9,156 nucleotides of DNA from Desulfocicer vacuolatum DSM 3385 (GTDB lineage: Bacteria > Desulfobacterota > Desulfobacteria > Desulfobacterales > SURF-7). The stretch's first letter is position 1, and every line of letters starts with the position of its first letter. A program made the position numbers and the translations under genes. Shown here one piece after another: positions 1 to 5,921 of this stretch. A model generated the notes under the pieces. That model was not told the origin of the DNA, made no database searches, and saw only the letters and a list, made by a program, of their open reading frames with translations. The DNA is taken from the NCBI GenBank assembly GCA_945870015.1, contig CAMBQS010000117.1, forward strand, positions 1 through 9,156, in the 5' to 3' direction.

Positions 1-217
1 TTGTTTCAGGTTCTATTTGGTCTGCCTGTTCAAAAGCACGGAACTGATTTGGGGTCGCATGAAAGTCTCCAAACACTCCTGTCCGGACAAGGCCTTCTTT
101 TTGCAAGGATTCGGCAGTTGATTTCCTGGTGAGGATATCCACTTTTTCCCGAGACTTGATCAGGCAACTGGCAAGACCGAGTCCAACAGCGCCGCCACCA
201 TAAATAAGTATATTCAT
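1..217 (-). CDS. Ketopantoate reductase-like protein (ApbA/PanE family), N-terminal part
   Basis: This is the 5' end of a minus-strand gene that continues beyond base 1; about 72 residues are visible. The start MNILIYGGGAVGLGLA is a Rossmann dinucleotide-binding loop (GxGxxG at residues 7-12), followed by a beta strand ending in DILTRK, whose arginine fits an NADPH 2'-phosphate contact. Then comes a stretch with GLVRTGVFGDF, as in the 2-dehydropantoate 2-reductase family. Such enzymes reduce ketopantoate to pantoate with NADPH for coenzyme A synthesis, but many family members act on other 2-keto acids, so the substrate is not settled. The ATG at 217 has an AGGA ribosome site at 223-226, five bases upstream. 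It lies 41 bases after the truA stop on the same strand and is probably the third gene of that operon. The catalytic lysine and C-terminal domain are outside the window. Confidence 0.75.
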   Translation of the reverse strand, partial: MNILIYGGGAVGLGLASCLIKSREKVDILTRKSTAESLQKEGLVRTGVFGDFHATPNQFRAFEQADQIEPET

Positions 218-229
218 ATTTTTCCTATA

Positions 230-264
230 ATGTGATTCTGATACGATGGGGTACCTAATCACAT
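230..264. repeat. Inverted repeat between truA and the ketopantoate reductase-like gene
   Basis: A perfect 8-base inverted repeat, ATGTGATT at 230-237 and AATCACAT at 257-264, surrounds the truA stop codon (259-261) and most of the truA to reductase gap. In the mRNA it would form a hairpin with a 19-base loop. No U-run follows in the direction of transcription, so it is not an intrinsic terminator. A processing or stability role is possible but unproven. Confidence 0.35.
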
Positions 265-1041
265 GTAGGTTTGTCCTGTCAAGGAAGAGGTGGAAAAAGC
301 AGGATATTCAACGGATATCAGACAGAGGCCATGTGGAGGGGCTGTGGCACCTGCATTTTGTCTGTTTTTTGAGCACAGAATTTTTTCCATATCTTCCGGT
401 AAAAGTTTTCCCTGTCCGACTTCAACCAGTGTTCCGACCAGGTTGCGAACCATGTACCGTAAAAAACCGTCAGCCTTTATGGTGAACAGAAGAAACCCAT
501 TTCCGGTTTTTGTAATGTCCGCATGAAAAACAGTACGGACAGTGCTCGATCTTGGACTGCCCGTGGCTTCAAATGCCTTAAAATCATGTGTGCCGAGGAT
601 ATGATGCATGGTTTTTTCCATCTGATTCAGATCCAGTTTTTTCCGGATAAACCATGAGTATTGCCGTCCAACAGCGATCGGCAGGCTTTGATTACATATT
701 TTATATTGGTAGGTCTTGCTGATAACATCATACCGGGCATGAAAGTTGTCTTCAACTTCTTTGCAGGCCCGGATGACAATATCTTCCGGGAGAAGACTGT
801 TCAGACCTTTCAGGAATATCGGCGGGGAAAGATTTGTTTCACAATGGAAATTGGCAGTCTGACCCAGTGCATGAACGCCCGCATCCGTGCGTCCGGAGCC
901 GATCAAGGTAACCTTCTGCCGGGTTATGAGAGCGATTGCGGTTTCAATTGCTTCCTGGACGGTCGGTTGATTTTTCTGTCGTTGCCATCCATGATATGCG
1001 CTCCCATCATATTCAATTGCAAGGGAAAAATTTTTTTTCAT
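259..1041 (-). CDS. truA: tRNA pseudouridine(38-40) synthase TruA
   Basis: This is a complete 260-residue enzyme, the usual length for the family, that isomerises uridines 38-40 in the anticodon arm of many tRNAs in the cytoplasm. The N-terminal LAIEYDGSAYHGWQRQ (residues 7-22) and the catalytic motif GSGRTDAGVHALGQ (48-61) with the nucleophile Asp53 are intact. NFHARYD (99-105) and SKTYQYKI follow, and the C-terminal half carries FLRYMVRNLVGTLVEVG (193-209). The start is chosen because MKKNFSLAIEYDG is the standard N-terminus. Its ATG immediately follows the TAA stop (1042-1044) of the small upstream gene, with no Shine-Dalgarno sequence in the preceding 20 bases. Translation is therefore probably coupled to that gene. 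The stop is TGA, showing that TGA is a normal stop codon in this genome. Transcribed leftward with the reductase-like gene downstream. Confidence 0.96.
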   Translation of the reverse strand: MKKNFSLAIEYDGSAYHGWQRQKNQPTVQEAIETAIALITRQKVTLIGSGRTDAGVHALGQTANFHCETNLSPPIFLKGLNSLLPEDIVIRACKEVEDNFHARYDVISKTYQYKICNQSLPIAVGRQYSWFIRKKLDLNQMEKTMHHILGTHDFKAFEATGSPRSSTVRTVFHADITKTGNGFLLFTIKADGFLRYMVRNLVGTLVEVGQGKLLPEDMEKILCSKNRQNAGATAPPHGLCLISVEYPAFSTSSLTGQTYM

Positions 1042-1224
1042 TTACAAACGGTCACAGGGAATGTTGGCCAGCTCATTTTCGAAAATTTGATCCATGAATT
1101 CAGCATATTGTTGAACTGAAAATTTTGTACCACACTCCGTGCAGCAGAGAAAGACCTGCTTTCATAATTTTTTAAGGAGTAGTTTCCCGTTACATTTTAC
1201 GCATAACAGAGTTGATCTTCTCAT
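1042..1224 (-). CDS. Small dual-CxxC zinc-ribbon-like protein, probable selenoprotein (in-frame TGA at codon 21)
   Basis: The frame from ATG at 1222-1224 to TAA at 1042-1044 encodes 60 residues if the TGA at 1162-1164 is read through as selenocysteine. Part one is MRRSTLLCVKCNGKLLLKKL; part two begins KQVFLCCTECGTKF after residue U21 and ends ANIPCDRL. It has CVKC at 8-11 and CTEC at 28-31, the two knuckles of a zinc ribbon or a thiol redox pair, plus an extra Cys27 and Cys57 and a helical tail. Support for one gene: an AGGA ribosome site six bases upstream of the ATG, a good promoter, both CxxC halves in the same frame across the TGA, and a stop that abuts truA. From memory, small dual-CxxC proteins with Cys or Sec at the middle position occur in sulfate reducers; I could not check this. 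The function is unknown. The alternative is a nonsense-mutated gene. Standard gene finders would miss it. Confidence 0.7.
1135..1163 (-). promoter_or_regulatory. Candidate bacterial SECIS hairpin next to the in-frame TGA
   Basis: Reading the minus strand, 12 bases after the TGA (1162-1164) there is a five-pair stem CUCUG (1149-1145) and CGGAG (1139-1135) with one G-U pair, closing the loop CUGCA. If the last pair opens, the loop starts with G, as bacterial SECIS loops often do. The distance from UGA to the loop fits known bacterial elements. A competing five-pair stem GAAAG/CUUUC (1163-1159 with 1153-1149) starts inside the UGA, and its loop CAGGU resembles part of the E. coli fdhF loop. I cannot tell by eye which one, if either, binds SelB. 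Confidence 0.35.
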
Positions 1225-1250
1225 TTTTTTCCTGCTTTCCTTTGTTGCAG

Positions 1251-1279
1251 TATATAAGTTTATTTGTTAGTAAGTCCAA
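1251..1279 (-). promoter_or_regulatory. Sigma-70-type promoter for the small selenoprotein-truA operon
   Basis: On the minus strand TTGGAC (1279-1274) and TATATA (1256-1251) are separated by exactly 17 bases, giving a good vegetative promoter about 27 bases upstream of the small gene's ATG. The transcript start would fall near 1244, just before the AGGA ribosome site (1231-1234). Confidence 0.55.
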
Positions 1280-1280
1280 A

Positions 1281-1298
1281 ACAATACAATCGTATTGT
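1281..1298. repeat. 18-bp palindrome between the divergent operons (possible operator)
   Basis: ACAATAC (1281-1287) and GTATTGT (1292-1298) form a perfect 7-base inverted repeat around AATC. It sits directly upstream of the -35 box of the leftward promoter, in the interval shared with the rightward argJ operon. This is the position and shape of a dimeric regulator site, but no regulator can be named. Confidence 0.4.
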
Positions 1299-1440
1299 CC
1301 GGTCTACTGTTTATTTCGATACAGTTGGTTGAAATCGTCATAACATAAAAAATAAAAGGTTACCAGAAAGCGTAACAATCTATCCTGATTTTTATGTAAG
1401 ATAGTTTTTATCGAAGATGATATTAATGGGACGAAGTGAA

Positions 1441-2631
1441 ATGAAAACAGAAATCTATTCCTGCCCTGGCTTCACATTCAGCGGTTGTGCCTCTGGATTG
1501 AAAAAAAACGGAGAAAACGATCTGGGGCTTATTTATTCTGAAACAGAAGCATCTGCAGCAGGCGTGTTTACAAGGAACCGGGTTCAGGCAGCAAGTGTCA
1601 AACTTGATCGGGAGCGAATCAGGTCCGGAAAGTGTCAAGCCATTATTGCAAACAGCGGCAATGCCAATTGCTGTACCGGAGAGCAGGGAGAACTGGATAA
1701 CCTGGCCATGACCCGAGTTGTTGCATCTGAAATGGGAATTCCAGAGGAGATGGTACTGGTCGCATCCACGGGTGTTATCGGAAAACCCTTGCCAATCCAG
1801 AAGGTCGAGAGATCTGTCCCGGAATTGGTAAGGCTGCTTTCTGCGAACGGAATGTCAGCGTTTGCCGGAGCCATCATGACAACTGATACGGTTCCTAAAA
1901 TTGTTATCAAAAAAGGAGAGATCCATAATACTTCCTTTACAATCACCGGGGTTGCAAAAGGGTCTGGCATGATTCGGCCGGATATGGCAACCATGCTCTG
2001 CTTTGTTTGTACGGATGCGGCTTCAGACCCGAAGCTTCTTCAGGAAATGCTTTTGAAGGGTGTCGAGAAATCCTTTAATCGGATTACGGTTGATGGTGAC
2101 ACAAGTACCAATGATATGGTGCTTCTTCTGGCCAATGGCGTATCCGGAGCGGTAATCCAGGATCATGATCAGATAGCTGTTTTTCAGAATCAACTGGATC
2201 AGGTACTTTCAGATCTGGCAAGAATGGTGGTGAAAGATGGTGAGGGCGCTACCAAACTGGTTGAGGTCAAAGTGGAAGGCGCAAAATCAGATCATGATGC
2301 AAGGTGTATTGCAGAAACCATAGCGCAATCCAACCTGGTCAAGACCGCACTCTTTGGTGAGGATGCCAACTGGGGAAGGATTATTGCGGCAGCCGGAAGA
2401 GCCGGTGTTGATATGATACCGGAAAAGATGGATATTTTTTTTAATGATGTATGCATGGTTCAAAATGGGATCGGATGCGGGCCGGCTGCGGAAATAGAAG
2501 CAACAAAGGTCTTGAAAAAACAGGAGTTTGTGATTCAAATCAGGCTGAATATGGGGAAAGGGGAAAGTTCTGTTCTGACATGCGATTTTTCTGTTGACTA
2601 TGTGAAGATTAATGCGGATTACAGATCCTGA
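1441..2631 (+). CDS. argJ: Arginine biosynthesis protein ArgJ (glutamate N-acetyltransferase / ornithine acetyltransferase)
   Basis: ArgJ moves the acetyl group from N-acetylornithine to glutamate, the recycling step of arginine synthesis; some members also use acetyl-CoA. Numbered from the ATG at 1441 (396 residues), the protein shows NSGNAN (71-76), the oxyanion-hole stretch STGVIG (109-114) and KGSGMIRPDMATML (173-186), where the precursor cuts itself between Ala183 and Thr184 so that Thr184 becomes the nucleophile. DGDTSTNDMVLL and FGEDANWGRIIAAAGR follow, and the family's terminal YVKINADYRS is present, so the gene is complete. An in-frame ATG at 1417 would add eight residues; neither start has a strong ribosome site, and 1441 fits the usual family N-terminus better. 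Whether it is mono- or bifunctional cannot be told from sequence. It is the first gene of a probable three-gene unit, with the pseudouridine synthase gene starting four bases after its TGA stop. Confidence 0.95.
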   Translation: MKTEIYSCPGFTFSGCASGLKKNGENDLGLIYSETEASAAGVFTRNRVQAASVKLDRERIRSGKCQAIIANSGNANCCTGEQGELDNLAMTRVVASEMGIPEEMVLVASTGVIGKPLPIQKVERSVPELVRLLSANGMSAFAGAIMTTDTVPKIVIKKGEIHNTSFTITGVAKGSGMIRPDMATMLCFVCTDAASDPKLLQEMLLKGVEKSFNRITVDGDTSTNDMVLLLANGVSGAVIQDHDQIAVFQNQLDQVLSDLARMVVKDGEGATKLVEVKVEGAKSDHDARCIAETIAQSNLVKTALFGEDANWGRIIAAAGRAGVDMIPEKMDIFFNDVCMVQNGIGCGPAAEIEATKVLKKQEFVIQIRLNMGKGESSVLTCDFSVDYVKINADYRS

Positions 2632-2635
2632 TAAA

Positions 2636-3334
2636 ATGGTAATGATGCGTTTACAGAAATTTCTTTCTGCCGCAGGGGTTTGCTCCCGGAGAAAAGGGGA
2701 GGAATATATTCAGGCAGGCAAGATTACAGTTAACGGAAACGTTGCCAACCAACTGGGTTCAAGGGTTGATACAGACAAGGATCGCGTTGAATTTCAAGGA
2801 AAGCTGGTGTCTCTGGTTCAGAAAGAGGTCTATATTGCCTTGCATAAGCCAATGGGATATGTAACTTCCTGCAACCAGAAAAACCAGAAAATTGTTTTGG
2901 ATTTGATTGGTGTAAAAGAACGTGTTTATCCGGTTGGAAGACTGGACAAAGATTCAACCGGATTGTTACTATTGACCAATGATGGAAGCCTGCATCAGAA
3001 ACTTTCACACCCCTCTTATGATCATGAAAAAGAGTATGATGTGTCTGTTGAATTACCGATTTCCGACAGGGATCTTCAACGCATGTCAGAAGGGCTAAGC
3101 ATACTGGGTCGAAAAACACGATCGGCTCTTGTGACACGACGGTCTGAAAAAAGATTGCAGATCATTTTGAAAGAGGGACGGAACCGCCAGATCCGGCGCA
3201 TGGTGGAGAAAATCGGGAATCGGGTAACAAAACTGAAGCGGGTCCGAATCGCCAATATCTCATTGGGGGAATTGAAAGTGGGCAAGTGGAGATATCTTAC
3301 CAGAAATGAAATTAAAACATTAAGAGGCCAATAA
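2636..3334 (+). CDS. RluB/RsuA-family rRNA pseudouridine synthase
   Basis: This protein of about 232 residues has an N-terminal S4 RNA-binding domain (roughly residues 4-60, RLQKFLSAAGVCSRRKGEEY then KITVNG) followed by the RsuA-type catalytic domain. The motif PVGRLDKDSTGLLLLTNDG carries the catalytic aspartate (Asp104), and the C-terminal EGRNRQIRRMV (180-190) is diagnostic for the RluB/RluE/RluF/RsuA group. The S4 opening resembles RluB, which modifies helix 89 of 23S rRNA near the peptidyl-transferase centre, but RsuA-like 16S specificity is not excluded, so no symbol is assigned. ATGs at 2612, 2636, 2642 and 2645 are all in frame. 2636 is chosen because it lies just after the argJ stop and just before MRLQKF; no ribosome site is evident, so coupling to argJ is likely. 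The nucleotide-sugar dehydrogenase gene follows after 31 bases. Confidence 0.9.
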   Translation: MVMMRLQKFLSAAGVCSRRKGEEYIQAGKITVNGNVANQLGSRVDTDKDRVEFQGKLVSLVQKEVYIALHKPMGYVTSCNQKNQKIVLDLIGVKERVYPVGRLDKDSTGLLLLTNDGSLHQKLSHPSYDHEKEYDVSVELPISDRDLQRMSEGLSILGRKTRSALVTRRSEKRLQIILKEGRNRQIRRMVEKIGNRVTKLKRVRIANISLGELKVGKWRYLTRNEIKTLRGQ

Positions 3335-3365
3335 CAGGCATTATATTTATTTCCGGAGGCAATCA

Positions 3366-4673
3366 ATGGTTACTATCGAGTCATTATTATCTAAAAAAGA
3401 CAGGATTGCAGTTGTTGGATTGGGATATGTGGGGCTTCCCCTGGCAGTACATCTATCAAAAATTTTTGATGTAACCGGGTTTGACCTGAAATCAGAAAGA
3501 ATTAAAGAGCTTATGAAAGGATATGACCGAACCCTTGAGGTGTCGGATCAGGAGCTTACGCAAGCGAATATTGAATATACAGATAATCCTGAAAAGCTTT
3601 CCGAGTGCCGGCTGATTATTGTGGCGGTTCCGACTCCGATTGACGAATATCGAATTCCGGATCTCTATCCAGTGCGCAGCGCCTCGGAGTTGGTCGGGAA
3701 ACATATGAAAAAAGGGAGCTGTGTTGTTTTTGAATCCACAGTATATCCGGGAGTTACAGAAGAAATTTGTGCTCCCATCCTTTCCGAAAAATCCGGTTTT
3801 GAATCCGGAAAAGAGTTTACCCTTGGTTATTCTCCGGAACGTATCAATCCAGGGGACAAGGTACATACAGTTGATAAAATCACCAAAATTGTTTCAGGCT
3901 CTGATGATACAACATGCAGGATGCTGGCGGATGTTTATGGAAAAATTGTTAAAGCAGGAATACACAAGGCATCTTCGATTAAAGTTGCGGAAGCGGCGAA
4001 GGTCATTGAAAACACACAGCGGGATTTAAATATCGCCCTGATGAATGAGCTGGCATTGATATTTGACCGGATGAATATTGATACCACAGAAGTTCTGGAG
4101 GCAGCAGGCACCAAATGGAATTTTCTGAAATTCAAACCGGGCTTGGTCGGAGGTCACTGCATAGGCGTTGATCCTTATTATCTTACCTTTAAGGCAGAGT
4201 CACTAGGATATCATCCGGAAATGATTTTGGCAGGGAGGAGGATCAATGATGGGATGGGGAAATATGTTGCCGAGCGTGTTGTAAAAATGCTGATCCGGGC
4301 AAAAAAAAGGGTTCATCAGGCAAAAGTGGCTGTTCTGGGGATCACATTTAAAGAAGATGTACCAGACCTTCGCAATTCAAAAGTGATCGATATCATCAAA
4401 GAGCTGAGGGACTATGACGTGGAGGTGTTCGTTCATGATCCGTTTGCAGATCCAAAGGAAGCTTTAAAATATTATGGCATCCAGATGGATGAACTGGATC
4501 ATTTGAAAAATGTTGATGCGGTCGTTCTTGCGGTTGCGCACGCTCATTATAAAGAGCTTGGAATTAAAAAAATTTCCGGGCTTTGTGGAGATGACCCGTT
4601 GCTGATTGATATCAAGGGGGTGTTTGGCCCAGAACAGGCACGGGAAATCGGTGTTACTTATTGGCGTTTGTAA
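3366..4673 (+). CDS. Nucleotide-sugar dehydrogenase, TviB/WbpO-type (UDP-N-acetyl-hexosamine 6-dehydrogenase-like)
   Basis: A complete 435-residue UDP-sugar dehydrogenase that oxidises the C6 hydroxyl of a UDP-sugar to a carboxylate in two NAD-dependent steps, supplying an acidic sugar for surface polysaccharide. RIAVVGLGYVGLPLA (13-27) is the NAD-binding loop, FESTVYPGVTEE (122-133) and YSPERINPGD (155-164) are family motifs, EAAKVIENTQRDLNIALMNE (209-228) holds the conserved lysine and asparagine, and GGHCIGVDPYYL (262-273) contains the thioester Cys265. The C-terminal domain begins around KVAVLGITFKEDVPDLRNSK. The ENTQRD and DPYYL forms and the length match the TviB/WbpO branch acting on UDP-GlcNAc or UDP-GalNAc rather than Ugd on UDP-glucose; the exact substrate is inferred. 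A strong GGAGG (3355-3359) lies six bases before the ATG. No glycosyltransferase or other sugar gene is adjacent. Confidence 0.92.
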   Translation: MVTIESLLSKKDRIAVVGLGYVGLPLAVHLSKIFDVTGFDLKSERIKELMKGYDRTLEVSDQELTQANIEYTDNPEKLSECRLIIVAVPTPIDEYRIPDLYPVRSASELVGKHMKKGSCVVFESTVYPGVTEEICAPILSEKSGFESGKEFTLGYSPERINPGDKVHTVDKITKIVSGSDDTTCRMLADVYGKIVKAGIHKASSIKVAEAAKVIENTQRDLNIALMNELALIFDRMNIDTTEVLEAAGTKWNFLKFKPGLVGGHCIGVDPYYLTFKAESLGYHPEMILAGRRINDGMGKYVAERVVKMLIRAKKRVHQAKVAVLGITFKEDVPDLRNSKVIDIIKELRDYDVEVFVHDPFADPKEALKYYGIQMDELDHLKNVDAVVLAVAHAHYKELGIKKISGLCGDDPLLIDIKGVFGPEQAREIGVTYWRL

Positions 4674-4873
4674 AACTGGTTGACAAATGTATTTTAATAT
4701 ACCATATATCGCCGGGTAAGTCTTTAAAAATTACTAAATATGGTTTTTTCACAAAGATCAGCCCAGTTCGTGGCAGTAATGATTCCGAAAGCATAGAGTA
4801 AATTTTGTAAGTACCAGAACCAATTCCTTTTGGCTTTGTGTTTGATCTCAATCTTATAATTCGTGTGGACTTC
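4674..4873 (+). other. Intergenic region before the fibronectin-domain protein
   Basis: This 200-base AT-rich gap holds an exact TTGACA box at 4680-4685 just after the dehydrogenase stop, but only weak -10 candidates follow (for example ATATAT after an 18-base spacer). A promoter is possible but not secure. No terminator hairpin, RNA gene or riboswitch was recognised. Confidence 0.3.
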
Positions 4874-5344
4874 ATGTTGCCTTTTACATCCTGTCAAATC
4901 AAAAATTATATTGTATCCGTGTTATTAACCACAATTTTTCTGATTGTTTCATCAAATGTCATGGCCGCCCAGGTAAAGCTTGGATGGGATCAAAACAGTG
5001 AATCCAATGTTGTCGGGTATAGAGTTTATTACCGTATGGCGCAAGAGGATTATGATTATGCAAGACCTATCTGGTCTGGTTCTGACAACAGTTGCGTAAT
5101 TCGTAATCTGGAAGAAAACACAAATTATTATTTTGTTGCAAGGTCATTCACTTACTCTGGAGAGGAGAGTGAGGATTCCAATGAGGTTGAATACGACTAT
5201 GAGCAAAGTGACAGTGATCTAAATACCGATATCAGTTTGGATATTGAGTACAATGGAAATAATAACTCCGCTGGAATAGAACCCAGCAGTGCAGCAGACG
5301 GAGGGAAGGGTTGTTTTCTTGGTTCTGTCCTGAATTTCAACTGA
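4874..5344 (+). CDS. Secreted single fibronectin type III domain protein
   Basis: From the ATG at 4874 this encodes 156 residues. Residues 1-31 form a signal peptide (hydrophobic YIVSVLLTTIFLIVSS, cleavage after VMA-31). The mature part opens with QVKLGWDQNSESNVVGYRVYY (33-53) and continues to LEENTNYYFVARSFTYSGEE (79-98) and SNEVEY, the strand pattern of one fibronectin type III domain with its core Trp39 and tyrosines. A low-complexity acidic and Asn/Ser-rich linker (about 107-140) leads to a short tail, GGKGCFLGSVLNFN, whose Gly-rich Cys-Phe motif recalls, but does not equal, the GG-CFIATAAYG tails seen on many deltaproteobacterial exported proteins. A GTG at 4838 in the same frame would add 12 residues and give a poorer signal peptide. 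Likely a periplasmic or cell-surface protein; the partner is unknown. It follows the sugar dehydrogenase gene on the same strand by 200 bases. Confidence 0.8.
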   Translation: MLPFTSCQIKNYIVSVLLTTIFLIVSSNVMAAQVKLGWDQNSESNVVGYRVYYRMAQEDYDYARPIWSGSDNSCVIRNLEENTNYYFVARSFTYSGEESEDSNEVEYDYEQSDSDLNTDISLDIEYNGNNNSAGIEPSSAADGGKGCFLGSVLNFN

Positions 5345-5470
5345 TTTTGAGTTACGCTTCTTTTTATTGGCACAATCAGAATTTTATTCCGCATTTTTAA
5401 CCATAATCCGGTCATGATTAAATCTTGAAAGAATCAGTTATCTGCAGTCGCTTACCTCCTTTTATTAAAA

Positions 5471-5621
5471 TCAAGAGCCAATTTCAAAAGTCTGTTGTTG
5501 TAGTTCCGGCGAAAGTCGGACACGAAGTAAAGCGTAACACTATCCAGTATTTTCAGTTCTTTTCCGGACATCGGCTTTCGCCGTTGTGACGCTTTTCAAT
5601 CGTTTTGAAATTGGCTCTCAA
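5471..5621. mobile_element. MITE-like foldback element with terminal inverted repeats and TCAA direct repeats
   Basis: The unit GAGCCAATTTCAAAA (5475-5489) reappears exactly inverted at 5603-5617, defining a 143-bp element. Inside, CGGCGAAAG (5507-5515) is inverted at 5575-5583, almost symmetrically placed, so the whole element can fold on itself. The bases immediately outside both ends are TCAA (5471-5474 and 5618-5621), as expected for a 4-bp target duplication. No transposase frame exists, so it would be non-autonomous. It could instead be a REP-like repeat or a structured RNA. The arms, symmetry and flanking repeat are seen directly; mobility is inferred. Confidence 0.6.
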
Positions 5622-5777
5622 GATGTTGTAATTTTGATGAAAAATATTGATAGTAATTGCCAAGGTATTCAAATGGCATATTGATTATCTGATTTCATTA
5701 TCTGAATATCTTTGTGCTAACAGCGTTTATCTATAAAAACTTTGTATGTTATTTTGCGCCCTGATATCATATTTTTC

Positions 5778-5806
5778 TTGAAAAAACATCTGTTAAGCGA
5801 TATGTT
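5778..5806 (+). promoter_or_regulatory. Candidate promoter for the fibronectin-repeat lipoprotein
   Basis: TTGAAA (5778-5783) and TATGTT (5801-5806) are 17 bases apart, a moderate sigma-70 match. The transcript would begin near 5813 and carry an untranslated leader of about 110 bases that contains the 5830-5868 hairpin. Confidence 0.4.
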
Positions 5807-5829
5807 TAGAATTAGGAACAGAAAGAAAT

Positions 5830-5868
5830 CATAATTTTACATTGATTCGAAAAATGAGTAAAATTATG
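5830..5868 (+). promoter_or_regulatory. Hairpin in the leader of the lipoprotein gene
   Basis: CATAATTTTAC (5830-5840) and GTAAAATTATG (5858-5868) are perfect 11-base inverted arms around a 17-base loop. The stem is AT-rich and followed by only a short T-rich stretch (GTTTTGTC), so terminator function is doubtful. It could be an operator or a leader RNA structure. Confidence 0.35.
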
Positions 5869-5921
5869 TTTTGTCTGTCCCGTCCATTTTTTATGTCTCC
5901 TGATTAAATTAGGAATCGATA

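Larger units (their letters stand above)
5345..5921. other. 577-base gene-free region
   Basis: No convincing gene is present on either strand. The left part (5345-5470) is AT-rich with no clear hairpin-plus-T-run terminator after the fibronectin protein. The middle holds a foldback MITE-like element (5471-5621). The right part is an AT-rich leader of the lipoprotein gene with a candidate promoter (5778-5806), an 11-bp hairpin (5830-5868) and the ribosome site AGGA (5911-5914). Confidence 0.7.

Noticed and set aside
661..1119. A 152-codon plus-strand frame opposite truA and the small selenoprotein gene
   Set aside because: It is an antisense shadow of truA, which has all catalytic motifs. The frame itself has no ribosome site and no family likeness.
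4830..4848. Possible sigma-54 promoter (TTGGC...TTTGA) upstream of the fibronectin protein
   Set aside because: The essential GC of the -12 element is GA and the middle bases do not match, so it is too weak to call.
4654..4875. A 73-residue minus-strand frame filling the gap before the fibronectin protein, with an AAAGG upstream of its ATG
   Set aside because: It overlaps the end of the dehydrogenase gene and the start codon of the fibronectin protein on the opposite strand, shows no recognisable motif and has no clear promoter. Treated as chance.
5451..5460. A strong AGGAGG-type ribosome site on the minus strand
   Set aside because: No start codon with an open frame follows at usable distance on that strand.
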